Program-made: the position numbers and the translations under genes
Part shown: in pieces, positions 8,999 through 17,692 of the stretch
Layout of the letters: each line of letters starts with the position of its first letter
Numbering within the stretch: the first letter of the stretch is position 1
Assembly: GCF_030433895.1 (NCBI RefSeq)
Contig: NZ_JARUXE010000022.1
Span: forward strand, 1-64,000
Source of the DNA: Arthrobacter sp. PsM3
GTDB taxonomy: Bacteria; Actinomycetota; Actinomycetes; Actinomycetales; Micrococcaceae
Length of the DNA stretch: 64,000 nt
Direction: 5' to 3'
Notes under the pieces: generated by a model
What the model saw: only the letters and a program-made list of their open reading frames with translations
The model's database searches: none
What the model was told of the DNA's origin: nothing

Positions 8999-9846
8999 TG
9001 CCGTACTTCCCGATCGGCACCTTCCTGGCCAGCCTCCCGTGGGTGGCGGTGGGCCTCGTGTTGCTGCTGGTCCTGACCTTTGCCATTGCCGTCCGCCAGA
9101 ACCGCCACTCGGTCATCGACACCGTCTGGGGCCTCGGGTTTGTAGTCGTGGCCGCCATCTCCTGGCTGCTCTCCGACGGACACGGCGACGGCGGCCGCCG
9201 GCTGCTGCTGCTGGCGCTCGTGGCGGTCTGGGGCATCCGGCTGGCCCTCCACATCGGCGTCCGTGCCCGCGGCGGCCACGAGGATCCACGCTACGTGGAC
9301 ATGCTCTCTTCCGCCCCCGGGTCCCGCAACATCTATGCACTGCGCAAGGTCTACCTGCCCCAGGGCGTGATCCTGTTCTTCGTCTCGCTCACCATCCAGG
9401 TGGGGATGTTCAGCACCGGAAGCCTCGGCTGGCTGGCCTGGCTGGGCGTGCTGCTCTGGATCATCGGCTTCGTCTTCGAAACGGTCGGCGACTGGCAGCT
9501 GGGGCAGTTCAAGGCGGATCCTTCCAGGCGCGGCACCGTGCTCAACACCGGACTCTGGCGCTACACCAGGCACCCGAATTACTTCGGCGACGCGGCCGTC
9601 TGGACCGGGTTCTTCCTTGTCGCCGCTGATTCCTGGCCCGGGGTGCTGACCGTCCTCTCCCCCGTCCTGATGATCTGGCTGCTCGCCGGCAAATCGGGCA
9701 AGCCGCTCACGGAAAAAGCGATGTCCGCCCGCCCCGGGTATAAGGAATATGTGGAATCCACCTCGGGTTTCCTGCCTTTGCCGCCCCGCCGGCCGGGTGG
9801 CAGCCGGCACCAGCCGGACGGACCAGCGGGGCGGACGCTGACATGA
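8998..9846 (+). CDS. DUF1295 domain membrane protein (steroid 5-alpha-reductase-like)
   Basis: A 282-residue multi-pass membrane protein. Several hydrophobic segments cover residues 10-35, 45-60, 70-85, 125-170 and 205-230. The region LNTGLWRYTRHPNYFGDA near residue 190 is the hallmark of DUF1295 and the related 5-alpha-reductase/ICMT-like families, where the conserved RHPNY binds cofactor. ATG 8998 overlaps the preceding stop by one base (TGATG); a longer in-frame reading from 8866 lies inside the hydrolase gene and is rejected. The stop overlaps the next start as ATGA. The reaction is unknown; reduction or methylation of a lipid is possible by family analogy. Confidence 0.9.
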   Translation: MPYFPIGTFLASLPWVAVGLVLLLVLTFAIAVRQNRHSVIDTVWGLGFVVVAAISWLLSDGHGDGGRRLLLLALVAVWGIRLALHIGVRARGGHEDPRYVDMLSSAPGSRNIYALRKVYLPQGVILFFVSLTIQVGMFSTGSLGWLAWLGVLLWIIGFVFETVGDWQLGQFKADPSRRGTVLNTGLWRYTRHPNYFGDAAVWTGFFLVAADSWPGVLTVLSPVLMIWLLAGKSGKPLTEKAMSARPGYKEYVESTSGFLPLPPRRPGGSRHQPDGPAGRTLT

Positions 9847-10673
9847 CCTGGCAGCCCCGGCCCAGCGACCGCTTCTACCGCGTCATTGTCCGCACCGGGC
9901 TGGCGCTGCGAGGGCTGTTCCGGATCCGGGTCATGGTCACCGGCCAGGAGCACCTTCCGGCGCCGGAGCCCCGCCGCGATTCGCCGCAGAGGTTGTCCCG
10001 CGGCGTGGCCCCGGGCCGGGGCGCCGTCGTCGCGATCACGCACTTCGGGTACCTCGACTTCGCGTTCGCCGAACTGCTGCTGTGGCGGCACAGCAGGGCC
10101 CAGATGCGCTTCCTGGTCACCCAGGGGGCGGCCGACCACTGGTTTGCCGGGCCCGCCGTGAGCGCCGCTGGGCATGTCGTGGTGGGGTACGGGGCCGGCT
10201 CCCACGCCTACGATGCCGCTGTTCAGAAACTCCGTGAGGGCGAGTACATCGCGATCCTGCCGGAGGCCGGCGTCAGCCGCAGCTTCCGGGTGCGCGAATG
10301 CAAGACCGGTGCGGTGCGGATGGCCGCCGAGGCCGGCGTGCCCATCATCCCCGTCTCCATCTGGGGCTCCCACCGGCTGATGACCCGCCGCCACGGGTTC
10401 TCCCCGGCCCGCGCCTGGCGCGCCCCGGTCCGCATCCACGTCGGCGAACCGGTGATCGTCGGCCCGTCCCAGGACGTCCAGCGGGCCACCGAAGCGCTGC
10501 GCGGAACGCTCCAGGCCGGCATCGATGCCTGTATCGCCGACTTCCCCCTGCAGCCGGCCCCGGGCGCGTGGTGGATGCCGGCGGACCTCGGCGGCGGAGC
10601 ACCCACCGAGGAGGAGAGGCAGCGCCTGGATGCCGCCGAAGGTCCGCGGCGCGCAGGCGTCCGGCGCCGATAA
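9843..10673 (+). CDS. lysophospholipid acyltransferase family protein (PlsC-like)
   Basis: A 276-residue protein of the 1-acyl-glycerol-phosphate acyltransferase family. The catalytic HX4D motif is H67-D72 (THFGYLDF), and the acceptor-binding motif appears as LPEAGVSRS near E141 instead of the usual FPEGTRS. Further conserved parts are GAVRMAAEAGVPIIPVSIWGS. The C-terminus has an acidic/Arg tail. ATG overlaps the previous stop (ATGA). It probably moves an acyl chain onto a lipid at the inner membrane face. Its acceptor, and its link with the hydrolase and DUF1295 protein, cannot be read from the sequence. Confidence 0.9.
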   Translation: MTWQPRPSDRFYRVIVRTGLALRGLFRIRVMVTGQEHLPAPEPRRDSPQRLSRGVAPGRGAVVAITHFGYLDFAFAELLLWRHSRAQMRFLVTQGAADHWFAGPAVSAAGHVVVGYGAGSHAYDAAVQKLREGEYIAILPEAGVSRSFRVRECKTGAVRMAAEAGVPIIPVSIWGSHRLMTRRHGFSPARAWRAPVRIHVGEPVIVGPSQDVQRATEALRGTLQAGIDACIADFPLQPAPGAWWMPADLGGGAPTEEERQRLDAAEGPRRAGVRRR

Positions 10674-10746
10674 GCCCGGTTACCGGGATCGTCTTGGCTA
10701 AGCTCCATCGGGTACAAAATCGCACTCAATGGAGAGGTACTCCTCT

Positions 10747-12195
10747 GTGGCAAACACAGTCCTGACGAAAAGCGGAATCGGCGAAGAACGCGGTCTCGCG
10801 CGCATAGCCCAACGGATGGCGGCATGGACCGAAAAATGGTTCCCGGACGCCTACATCTTCGCCCTGGCCGGCGTCATCATCATCGCGGCGGCCGCCCTGG
10901 CCATCGGCGCCTCGCCCCAGTCGATCGCCGATTCCTTCGGCAACGGGTTCTGGGACCTGACCGCCTTCACCCTGCAGATGGCCATGGTGGTGCTGACCGG
11001 CTACGTCGTGGCGACCTCTCCGCCCGTGGCCAGGCTGATCAACCGGCTGGCCCTCATCCCGGCGACCGCACGCACCGCCGTGAGCTTCGTGGCGCTGATG
11101 TCAATGTCAGTGTCCTTCCTCAACTGGGGCCTCAGCCTCATCTTCGGCGGCCTGCTGGCCCGCGCCATCGCCCGCCGCAAGGACCTGACCGTCGACTACC
11201 GCGCGCTGGGCGCCGCCGCTTTCATGGGCCTCGGGGCCGTCTGGGCACTCGGCCTGTCCTCCTCGGCGGCGCAGCTGCAGGCCACCGCGGCCTCGCTCCC
11301 GCCGGCCCTGCTGAAGATTACCGGCATCCTGGACTTCGGCACCACGATATTCACTTGGCAGTCCCTGCTCACGCTGGCCATTCTGGTCGCGCTCACCACG
11401 GTTATCGCGCACTTCTCGGCCCCGACCGGCGGTGCTCTCCGCACCGCGGAGGATCTCGGCGTCGACCTTGACGATGAACCCAGCGAGCCGGCGCCGCGCT
11501 CCCGCCCGGGCGAATGGCTCGAGTACAGCATGATCCTGCCGGTCCTGGCCGGCGTCCTGACGCTCGGCTGGCTCGTCTCGCAGTTCCTGACCAAGCCCTT
11601 CCTGACCGTTGTGAGCAGCCTCAACGGCTACCTGCTGGTCTTCCTGATCCTGGGCCTGGTGCTGCACGGCACCCCGCGGAACTTCCTCCAGGCCGTCACC
11701 AAGGCCGTCCCGGCGACCGCCGGTATCCTGGTCCAGTTCCCGCTCTACGCCGCGATGGCTGCGATCCTGACGAAGGCCACCGGCCATGGCGGCATGACCA
11801 TCTCGGCCCACCTGGCCGAATTCTTCTCGGAGATCGGCGGCGGCGGCGGGTTCGCCGTCGTGATCGCGCTGTACACGGCCCTGCTGGGCCTGCTGGTCCC
11901 CTCCGGCGGCGGAAAATGGCTGGTCGAGGCGCCCTACGTGATGCAGTCCGCCACGGATGTCCAGATGAACCTCGGCTGGACCGTGCAGATCTACAACATC
12001 GCCGAGGCCCTGCCGAACCTCGTGAACCCGTTCTTCATGCTGCCGCTGCTCGCGGTCCTGAAGCTGCGGGCCCGGGATCTGGTGGGCTTCACCTTCCTGC
12101 AGTTCGTCTTCCACCTTCCGGTGGTGCTGCTGCTCGTCTGGCTCCTCGGGATGACGTTCAACTTCGTGCCGCCGGTGATGCCGCCCGGGCAGTAA
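10747..12195 (+). CDS. short-chain fatty acid transporter (AtoE family)
   Basis: A 482-residue membrane protein of the AtoE/short-chain fatty acid uptake family with about 12 hydrophobic segments. Characteristic stretches are MVVLTGYVVATSPPVARLI, SFLNWGLSLIFGGLLAR and LLVPSGGGKWLVEAPYVM. I prefer GTG at 10747 over the in-frame ATG at 10729. GGAGAGG (10731-10737) sits 9 bases before the GTG and would fall inside the coding region if the ATG were used. It probably imports acetoacetate, butyrate or a similar acid. It follows the lipid trio after 73 bases, and may be transcribed separately. Confidence 0.92.
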   Translation: MANTVLTKSGIGEERGLARIAQRMAAWTEKWFPDAYIFALAGVIIIAAAALAIGASPQSIADSFGNGFWDLTAFTLQMAMVVLTGYVVATSPPVARLINRLALIPATARTAVSFVALMSMSVSFLNWGLSLIFGGLLARAIARRKDLTVDYRALGAAAFMGLGAVWALGLSSSAAQLQATAASLPPALLKITGILDFGTTIFTWQSLLTLAILVALTTVIAHFSAPTGGALRTAEDLGVDLDDEPSEPAPRSRPGEWLEYSMILPVLAGVLTLGWLVSQFLTKPFLTVVSSLNGYLLVFLILGLVLHGTPRNFLQAVTKAVPATAGILVQFPLYAAMAAILTKATGHGGMTISAHLAEFFSEIGGGGGFAVVIALYTALLGLLVPSGGGKWLVEAPYVMQSATDVQMNLGWTVQIYNIAEALPNLVNPFFMLPLLAVLKLRARDLVGFTFLQFVFHLPVVLLLVWLLGMTFNFVPPVMPPGQ

Positions 12196-12447
12196 CCTCG
12201 TCCGGTAGAGGAGGCTTCCTGTGTTGTTGCTGCTGTCATGTTGTTGAGGGGCGGTTCCGTGGCCGTTCTAGGAGCCGGGCTCCCCGGGGAGGCGGGTATG
12301 GCTTTGTCTGCCGTTGCCGTTCGACGTCGAGCGAGCGCGACGGCTCACAGCTGACCGTACGGCTTCATCTCCCGCCCCTTGACAATATGTAGCGGTTACT
12401 GGAAAAAGGAAAGCACCGTCCCGACCCGCCTCCGAGGTGATTCTCCG

Positions 12448-12834
12448 ATGTCCGCCACGTTGTCATCCAGTGCTCCTGCAGTCCTGCGGGACTATTACCG
12501 CATCCTCGAAGGAGGTTCCGGGGCATACCAGGACGGCGCCCAGCTGCGGGGGCTGCTCTCGCCCCACCTCGACTTCACCGGCCCTCTGGCCGGACACCGG
12601 CCTGACTCCACGGAAGGCTTCCTTCACGGGGTGGCCGGCTTCATTGCGACGGTCCAGAACATAGACGTTGTTCGCGACGTGCACGATGAAACCGGATCGG
12701 CGGTGCTGTATGGGGCCACGATGCCGGGCGGGAAGATGACCTTCGCGGAGTTCTTCACCTTCACCGAGGGCCGCATCAGAAACCTTCAGCTGCACTACAA
12801 CGGCCAGGAGTACATCGACAAGGGCGGTCGCTGA
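12448..12834 (+). CDS. NTF2/SnoaL-like small protein
   Basis: A 128-residue soluble protein whose pattern fits the SnoaL/NTF2-like fold: N-terminal helix (VLRDYYRILEGG), a segment LDFTGPLAGH..STEGFLHGVAGFIATV and an ending FAEFFTFTEGRIRNLQLHYNGQEYI. Such proteins act as small-molecule-binding scaffolds or isomerases; no activity can be assigned. ATG 12448 has GAGGTGA 7 bases upstream. A perfect TTGACA lies at 12379-12384, but no good -10 follows it. Single gene; it ends at a strong palindrome. Confidence 0.8.
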   Translation: MSATLSSSAPAVLRDYYRILEGGSGAYQDGAQLRGLLSPHLDFTGPLAGHRPDSTEGFLHGVAGFIATVQNIDVVRDVHDETGSAVLYGATMPGGKMTFAEFFTFTEGRIRNLQLHYNGQEYIDKGGR

Positions 12835-12963
12835 GTGCCACGCAACGCGCTATCGGCCGTTTCTCTCGCTGGCTCGGCGCGGTAGACGGCGATCTTCGCC
12901 AGGGCGGTAACTTCCGCGCACCAGACGAACCGGACGGCGCGATCGACCGTACGGCCGCCGTAA

Positions 12964-13008
12964 ACGCAGCTGACCCGCAGTAGTTTCACTACTGCGGGTC
13001 AGCTGCGT
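12964..13008. terminator. 21-bp perfect palindrome between convergent genes
   Basis: Arms 12964-12984 and 12988-13008 are exact reverse complements (core CTGACCCGCAGTAGT) around a 3-base loop TTC. It lies between the convergent NTF2-like gene and the GNAT gene, so it is probably a bidirectional transcription terminator. There is no T-tract beyond either arm. Confidence 0.7.
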
Positions 13009-13014
13009 CAGGGC

Positions 13015-14016
13015 CTAGGCCGGGTCGGAAACGACCAGAGTCTCGGCGCCCTGGAGGCGCGCCTTGCCGCTCTCCAGCAAGGGCTCGACGACGGCGCGCA
13101 GCGCCTCCATCGAGTCGTCCAGTTCGAGAACCACTGGGTGCTGGAACGCAATCAGCGCCAGCAGGTCCCGGACGGCGGCCCGGGCCTCGTCGGCCGGGAG
13201 TTTGGGCTCGTGGCCCAGGAACACGTCGGTGGGATGGCCGGATTTGGCCGCGCCCTCCCCCGCCGCCTTGTCGGGGGCGAGCTCGGCGTAGCTGATCGCG
13301 AAGGCCTGGAGCTGGCCCTTTTTGCTGGCCGGCACCCCCGGGCCGAACGCGCTCGCCTTGGGCGCCCGCAGCACAATGGCGCCGTGGGCCCCGCTGAGCT
13401 CGTCCAGGAACAGGCGCTGGACCGTGCCGATGCTGAGCTCACCGGGGCTGTCCCAGCCGTGCACGGCCGTGTAGTACCGGCCCACCACGTCGCTGAGCTC
13501 CACCGAGCCGGTCGCGAGGTCCTCGACCTGTTCGGCGGCGGCAGCCTCCGAACCGTCACCGAAGACCGGCAGCCGGAGGGCCCCCGGCTCGACGACGACG
13601 AGCCGGGAACGCTGGATCGGGGCCAGGCCCGCCGCCTCGGCGAAGGCCGCACCGGGGGTGCCCGGCTCCACCTTGGTCCGGAGCCGGGAGACGCCCGACG
13701 GCGACTGTGCGGCTTCGTGCCGCAGCATGGTCAGCAGCGTGGAGCCGACGCCCGCGCGGCGGTGGAGCCGGTCGACCTCGAGGTACGCCCACAGGCGTTC
13801 GGGGTGCAGCGAGGCCTCGTGGACCACACCGGCCGCGACCGGGATGGCCACGCCGTCGACGACGTCCTCGGCCACGATGCAGCGGCGCCATGGCGCGCTG
13901 CCCGAGGGTGCGAGGGTGCCACGGAACTGCCTGGCCTGCTCGGTTTCGGGGCCGCCCCAGATTTCCAGCAGGGCGAGGTCGTCGCCGTCGCGCCATTCAC
14001 GGTAGGAGATCGCCAC
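13015..14016 (-). CDS. GNAT family N-acetyltransferase (two-domain length)
   Basis: A 333-residue protein. The N-terminal half is a GNAT domain: YREWRDGDDLALLEIW start, LWAYLEVDRLHRRAGVGSTLLTMLRHEA (acetyl-CoA loop, residues about 93-120) and FAEAAGLAPIQRSRLVVVEPG. The length and the second weak half (VLRAPKASAFGPGVPA, AFISYAEL) suggest two GNAT-like domains, the second degenerate. Start GTG 14016 lies 2 bases after the glyS stop, so it is co-transcribed with glyS. Substrate unknown. Confidence 0.87.
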   Translation of the reverse strand: MAISYREWRDGDDLALLEIWGGPETEQARQFRGTLAPSGSAPWRRCIVAEDVVDGVAIPVAAGVVHEASLHPERLWAYLEVDRLHRRAGVGSTLLTMLRHEAAQSPSGVSRLRTKVEPGTPGAAFAEAAGLAPIQRSRLVVVEPGALRLPVFGDGSEAAAAEQVEDLATGSVELSDVVGRYYTAVHGWDSPGELSIGTVQRLFLDELSGAHGAIVLRAPKASAFGPGVPASKKGQLQAFAISYAELAPDKAAGEGAAKSGHPTDVFLGHEPKLPADEARAAVRDLLALIAFQHPVVLELDDSMEALRAVVEPLLESGKARLQGAETLVVSDPA

Positions 14017-14018
14017 GA

Positions 14019-15404
14019 TCAGGCGCCGATCAGCCGTGCGGCCAGGTAGCCCTCCACCTTGTCCAGGGAGACGCGCTCCTGGCTCATGGTGTCGCGTTCG
14101 CGGATCGTGACGGCCTGGTCGTCCAGGGTTTCGAAGTCCACGGTGATGCAGAACGGGGTGCCGATCTCATCCTGGCGGCGGTAACGGCGGCCGATTGCGC
14201 CGGCGTCGTCGAATTCGATATTCCAGCTCTTGCGCAGCTGGGCGGCGAGGTCCTTGGCCTTCGGGGACAGGTCCTCATTGCGGCTCAGCGGGAGCACGGC
14301 TGCCTTGACCGGGGCCAGGCGCGGATCCAGCTTGAGCACGGTGCGGATGTCGACGCCGCCCTTGGCGTTGGGCGCCTCGTCCTCGGTGTACGCGTCGATC
14401 ATGAACGCCATGAAGGACCGGGTCAGGCCGGCCGCCGGCTCGATCACGTACGGGGTGTAACGCTCGTTGGTGGCCTGGTTGAAGTAGCTCAGGTCCTGGC
14501 CGGAGGCCTTGGAGTGCGTGGTCAGGTCGAAGTCGGTCCGGTTGGCGATGCCCTCAAGCTCGCCCCACTCGGAGCCGTGGAAGCCGAAGCGGTATTCGAT
14601 GTCCGTGGTGCCCTTGGAGTAGTGGCTGAGCTTCTCCAGCGGGTGCTCGAAGAAACGCAGGTTGTCTTCCCGGATGCCGAGGCCGGTGTACCAGGACATG
14701 CGCTCCTTCATCCAGTACTGGTGCCACTGCTCGTCGGTGCCGGGTTCGACGAAGAATTCCATTTCCATCTGCTCGAACTCGCGGGTGCGGAAGATGAAGT
14801 TGCCCGGCGTGATCTCGTTGCGGAAGGACTTGCCGATCTGGCCGATGCCGAACGGGGGCTTTTTGCGGGAGGTGGTGAGCACGTTGGAAAAGTTGACGAA
14901 GATGCCCTGGGCCGTTTCCGGGCGAAGATAGTGCAGGCCCTCCTCATTGGCCACCGGGCCGAGGTAGGTCTTAAGCAGGCCGGAGAATTCCTGGGGTTCG
15001 GTCCATTCGCCGCGGGTGCCGCAGTTGGCGCAGGCGATGTCCTTGAGGCCGTTCTCGGCGGGACGGCCTTTCTTCTCCTCGTACTCTTCCTCAAGGTGGT
15101 CGGCGCGGTAGCGCTTGTGGCAGGAGAGGCACTCGACCAGCGGGTCGGAGAACACGTCGACGTGTCCGGAGGCTTCCCAGACCTGGCGGGGCAGGATCAC
15201 GGAGGAGTCGAGGCCGACGACGTCTTCGCGGCCGCGGACCACGGACTGCCACCACTGGCGCTTGATGTTTTCCTTGAGCTCGGCGCCCAGGGGCCCGTAG
15301 TCCCAGGCAGAACGCGAGCCGCCATAGATTTCACCGGCCTGGAATACGAAACCCCGGCGCTTGGCGAGGGAAATGATCTGGTCGAGGACGGACTTTGCTG
15401 CCAT
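14019..15404 (-). CDS. glyS: glycyl-tRNA synthetase (alpha2 type)
   Basis: A 461-residue class II aminoacyl-tRNA synthetase of the homodimeric type, charging tRNA-Gly. The N-terminus [17 protein letters not shown] and [20 protein letters not shown] are typical. Motif 2 is [19 protein letters not shown] and motif 3 lies in [10 protein letters not shown] zinc-binding region C-x2-C ([13 protein letters not shown] and [12 protein letters not shown]) is present. The C-terminal anticodon-binding domain contains [25 protein letters not shown]. Start ATG 15404 has GGAG 6 bases upstream; the frame is open further but that region (RVLCLRLSL...) is not conserved-looking. GNAT follows after 2 bases. Confidence 0.97.
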   Translation of the reverse strand: MAAKSVLDQIISLAKRRGFVFQAGEIYGGSRSAWDYGPLGAELKENIKRQWWQSVVRGREDVVGLDSSVILPRQVWEASGHVDVFSDPLVECLSCHKRYRADHLEEEYEEKKGRPAENGLKDIACANCGTRGEWTEPQEFSGLLKTYLGPVANEEGLHYLRPETAQGIFVNFSNVLTTSRKKPPFGIGQIGKSFRNEITPGNFIFRTREFEQMEMEFFVEPGTDEQWHQYWMKERMSWYTGLGIREDNLRFFEHPLEKLSHYSKGTTDIEYRFGFHGSEWGELEGIANRTDFDLTTHSKASGQDLSYFNQATNERYTPYVIEPAAGLTRSFMAFMIDAYTEDEAPNAKGGVDIRTVLKLDPRLAPVKAAVLPLSRNEDLSPKAKDLAAQLRKSWNIEFDDAGAIGRRYRRQDEIGTPFCITVDFETLDDQAVTIRERDTMSQERVSLDKVEGYLAARLIGA

Positions 15405-15631
15405 GGGAACTCCACTTTCTACAGGGCCGCTGGGTGCGGTCCGCGGTCTGAGCCCCGGGACCCCGGCTGGTTGCCGGACGGGGCACTGCTGAAACGCAAG
15501 ACTTAAACGCAGACACAGCACCCGCACAACAATCAGCCGGGGCTCAATGTTGGCGGTGCAGGAAGCTGCGCCTCCTAGCCTACCGGCCTGCTGGCCCCCG
15601 GCGCCGCCCGCCGCAGGATGGGGGCGCAGGA

Positions 15632-15690
15632 CGGGCGGGTTCGGGCCGGCGGGGGTCGGGCCCGGGCGGGTTCGGGCCGGCGGGGGTCGG
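15632..15690. repeat. 28-bp direct repeat, period 31
   Basis: Copies at 15632-15659 and 15663-15690 are identical (core GGTTCGGGCCGGCGGGGGTC) and separated by 3 bases. They lie in the 294-base gap between the DUF606 exporter stop and glyS, far upstream of the glyS start. The remaining gap shows no gene and no clear T-box or other riboswitch. Confidence 0.85.
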
Positions 15691-15698
15691 CGTCCCCC

Positions 15699-16667
15699 TC
15701 AGCGCCGCAGGGCGCCTCTGGGCCAGGGCAGGCTCGCGAGCACAATCGCGGCGAGGGTCAGCAGGGTTCCCAGCACGGTGGGCAGCGCCACCACGGTGCC
15801 GGGCGCCGGCAACACCAGATCCAGTCCCAGGGAACCCAGCAGCTGGCCCGCGATCATGCCGAGTCCCGTCACCAGCACACCCAGGCTGCGGACCAGCACG
15901 GCGCCGACTCCGATGAAGACACACCCGATGGGCCCGCCCAGGTAGTACCACCACTCAGCCGGCAGCGCGTTGCCCGGTCCCGCGACGGCGATCTTGACCA
16001 GCCAGGCAGCCCAGAGCATGACCCCGCCGGCGATGAAGTTCATGAGGGTCGCGGCGATGGGCGTGCCGTAGTGCATCGCGGCGGTGCCGTTCATGGCCTG
16101 CTGGAAGCTCATCAGGAATCCGGCCAGCACGGGGAGGAGCAGCGGAACCAGCAGCTCCCCCGCCCCTGAACCGGCGGCGGAGAAGCGCGGCGAGACCGCC
16201 CAGGCCACGGCGGCGACAGTCAGGATGCTGCCGAGCACCCGGATGCCGGTGATGGATCTTTTGCCGGCCGGTCCGATCCCCATCCGGTCCACGAGCAGCC
16301 CGCTGAGGGTCTGCCCGGTCACGCTGGCGACAGTAAAGAGGGCGACACCCAGCAGGCCCACGGTGAAGGACTGCGCGAAGACGAAGAACCCGCCGATGCA
16401 GCCGGCCAGGACGTAATAGGGCGGGAAGCGGCGCTCCCGGACCGCCGGCACGATGCGCGCCAGCCCGGCCCGGCCTTTTGGCAGCACGAGCGATATTACG
16501 ATCATCACCACCAGACCGGTGGTGAAACTCACCACTGCGGCGGCGATTCCATCCTGGAGCGCCGCACCCAGGGCGCCGTTAATCCTGCCCTGGACGGGCA
16601 TGAACAGCCCCGCTGCCACGGCGAGCGGCAGCCCGGCGAGGAACGGAAGCCGGGGCGTGTGCGTCAT
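15699..16667 (-). CDS. DMT-type transporter, DUF606 (YdcZ) family
   Basis: A 322-residue membrane protein with about ten hydrophobic segments and two DUF606/YdcZ halves. The repeated motif is seen as GLFMPVQGRINGALGA (first half) and MSFQQAMNGTAAMHYGTP (second half). It belongs to the drug/metabolite transporter superfamily; substrate unknown. I place the start at ATG 16667 because AAGGTG lies 6 bases upstream; the in-frame GTG at 16676 is an alternative. Divergent from the S4-domain gene. Confidence 0.85.
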   Translation of the reverse strand: MTHTPRLPFLAGLPLAVAAGLFMPVQGRINGALGAALQDGIAAAVVSFTTGLVVMIVISLVLPKGRAGLARIVPAVRERRFPPYYVLAGCIGGFFVFAQSFTVGLLGVALFTVASVTGQTLSGLLVDRMGIGPAGKRSITGIRVLGSILTVAAVAWAVSPRFSAAGSGAGELLVPLLLPVLAGFLMSFQQAMNGTAAMHYGTPIAATLMNFIAGGVMLWAAWLVKIAVAGPGNALPAEWWYYLGGPIGCVFIGVGAVLVRSLGVLVTGLGMIAGQLLGSLGLDLVLPAPGTVVALPTVLGTLLTLAAIVLASLPWPRGALRR

Positions 16668-16700
16668 TGCTGTCACCTTACGTCAGGCATCATTGCTTGT

Positions 16701-16937
16701 ATGAGCAACCCGGAAATTGAAGAGATCACCATCCGCGACGACATGATCCGTCTCGGTCAGCTGTTGAAGCTGGCCAGTCTGGTCGAGGACGGGGTGGAGG
16801 CAGCGGAGCTGGTCAAGAGCGGGCTCGTCAAGGTTAACGGTGAGATCGACGAGCGCCGGGGCCGCCAGCTCCACCACGGCGACACCGTCACCGTGAACGG
16901 CAGGACCGTGCGGATCAGCACTCCCGAGGGAGCCTAG
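16701..16937 (+). CDS. RNA-binding S4 domain protein
   Basis: A 78-residue protein that is almost entirely one S4 RNA-binding domain (IRLGQLLKLASLVEDGVEAA, LVKSGLVKVNGEIDERRGRQL, GDTVTVNG). It resembles YbcJ/YaaA-type small S4 proteins. There is no clear ribosome binding site before ATG 16701, so it may be translated from a leaderless or near-leaderless mRNA. It is divergent from the DUF606 exporter with only 33 bases between starts. Confidence 0.88.
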   Translation: MSNPEIEEITIRDDMIRLGQLLKLASLVEDGVEAAELVKSGLVKVNGEIDERRGRQLHHGDTVTVNGRTVRISTPEGA

Positions 16938-16943
16938 AACCCC

Positions 16944-16965
16944 GCCGGGCGGACTGCCGCCCGGC
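16944..16965. terminator. bidirectional hairpin between convergent genes
   Basis: GCCGGGCGG (16944-16952) pairs with CCGCCCGGC (16957-16965) across a 4-base loop. It fills the 37-base gap between the convergent S4 gene and the esterase gene. No T-tract is present. Confidence 0.6.
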
Positions 16966-16974
16966 ATCGTCAGC

Positions 16975-17622
16975 CTACTTGCTCAGCACGCCATGGGTGA
17001 GGAACTCCGAGACGTGCCCGATTTCCTGCTGGTTAATGCCGTGCCACATCCCCGTGTAAAGCACCTTGGTGAGCTTCACGTGCTTGCGCACCCAGCCCAT
17101 GGTGAACTCGACCTTGTCGGGCGAGATCACGGGATCCTGCTGGTCGCGGCCCCAGAACATCGGCACCGTCCCGTCCAGTTCGGCGTCGCGGAAGCTGGGA
17201 TCCCCGGCGGCGTCGACGGCAAAACCTGATAAGCCGACGACGGCGGCATAGTCCGCGGGCCGCCGCCGCAGCAAGGTGGTGGCCAGCGCCATCCCCATCG
17301 AAAAGCCCAGCAGCGTGACGGACGGGTGGTTCGGCCGGACCGAGTCGAGCCAGTCCTCCACATACGAGGCGGCATCCTTGACGGCATCGAGGGAGTACTC
17401 GATCGATGCCGTCAGCGGGAACCAGGTGAACCCGGGGCCGGAAACCAGCGGTGCGCGCAGCGATGCCACCACAAACTCCTGCGGCAGCACGTCCGCCAGG
17501 CTCAGGAGATCCTGTTCGTTGGCGCCGTAGCCGTGCAACAGGAGCAGCAGCGGCTTGCCTGCACGCTCCTCCTCGGGCTTGGACCATAGGACAACGGGGG
17601 CGGGGAAGGCTGCGTGAGTCAT
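16975..17622 (-). CDS. phospholipase/carboxylesterase family hydrolase
   Basis: A 215-residue alpha/beta hydrolase of the carboxylesterase/phospholipase (YpfH-like) family. The triad reads S108 (GFSMG), D163 (DQQDPVIS) and H194 (MWHG), with oxyanion motif LHGYGANEQDLLSLA at residues 29-43. Start ATG 17622. GGAG lies only 2-3 bases from it, which is short, so the start is not certain. The gene is divergent from an SGNH hydrolase; both are small soluble esterases. Confidence 0.9.
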   Translation of the reverse strand: MTHAAFPAPVVLWSKPEEERAGKPLLLLLHGYGANEQDLLSLADVLPQEFVVASLRAPLVSGPGFTWFPLTASIEYSLDAVKDAASYVEDWLDSVRPNHPSVTLLGFSMGMALATTLLRRRPADYAAVVGLSGFAVDAAGDPSFRDAELDGTVPMFWGRDQQDPVISPDKVEFTMGWVRKHVKLTKVLYTGMWHGINQQEIGHVSEFLTHGVLSK

Positions 17623-17692
17623 GGCTCCATTCTTACAGTTACCCGGAAGTAACAACTTACGGTGGCGTAGCTTTGCACGAAGAGTGCACGAT

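Noticed and set aside
15405-15631. T-box riboswitch before glyS
   Set aside because: I found no conserved T-box sequence or specifier loop in this leader.
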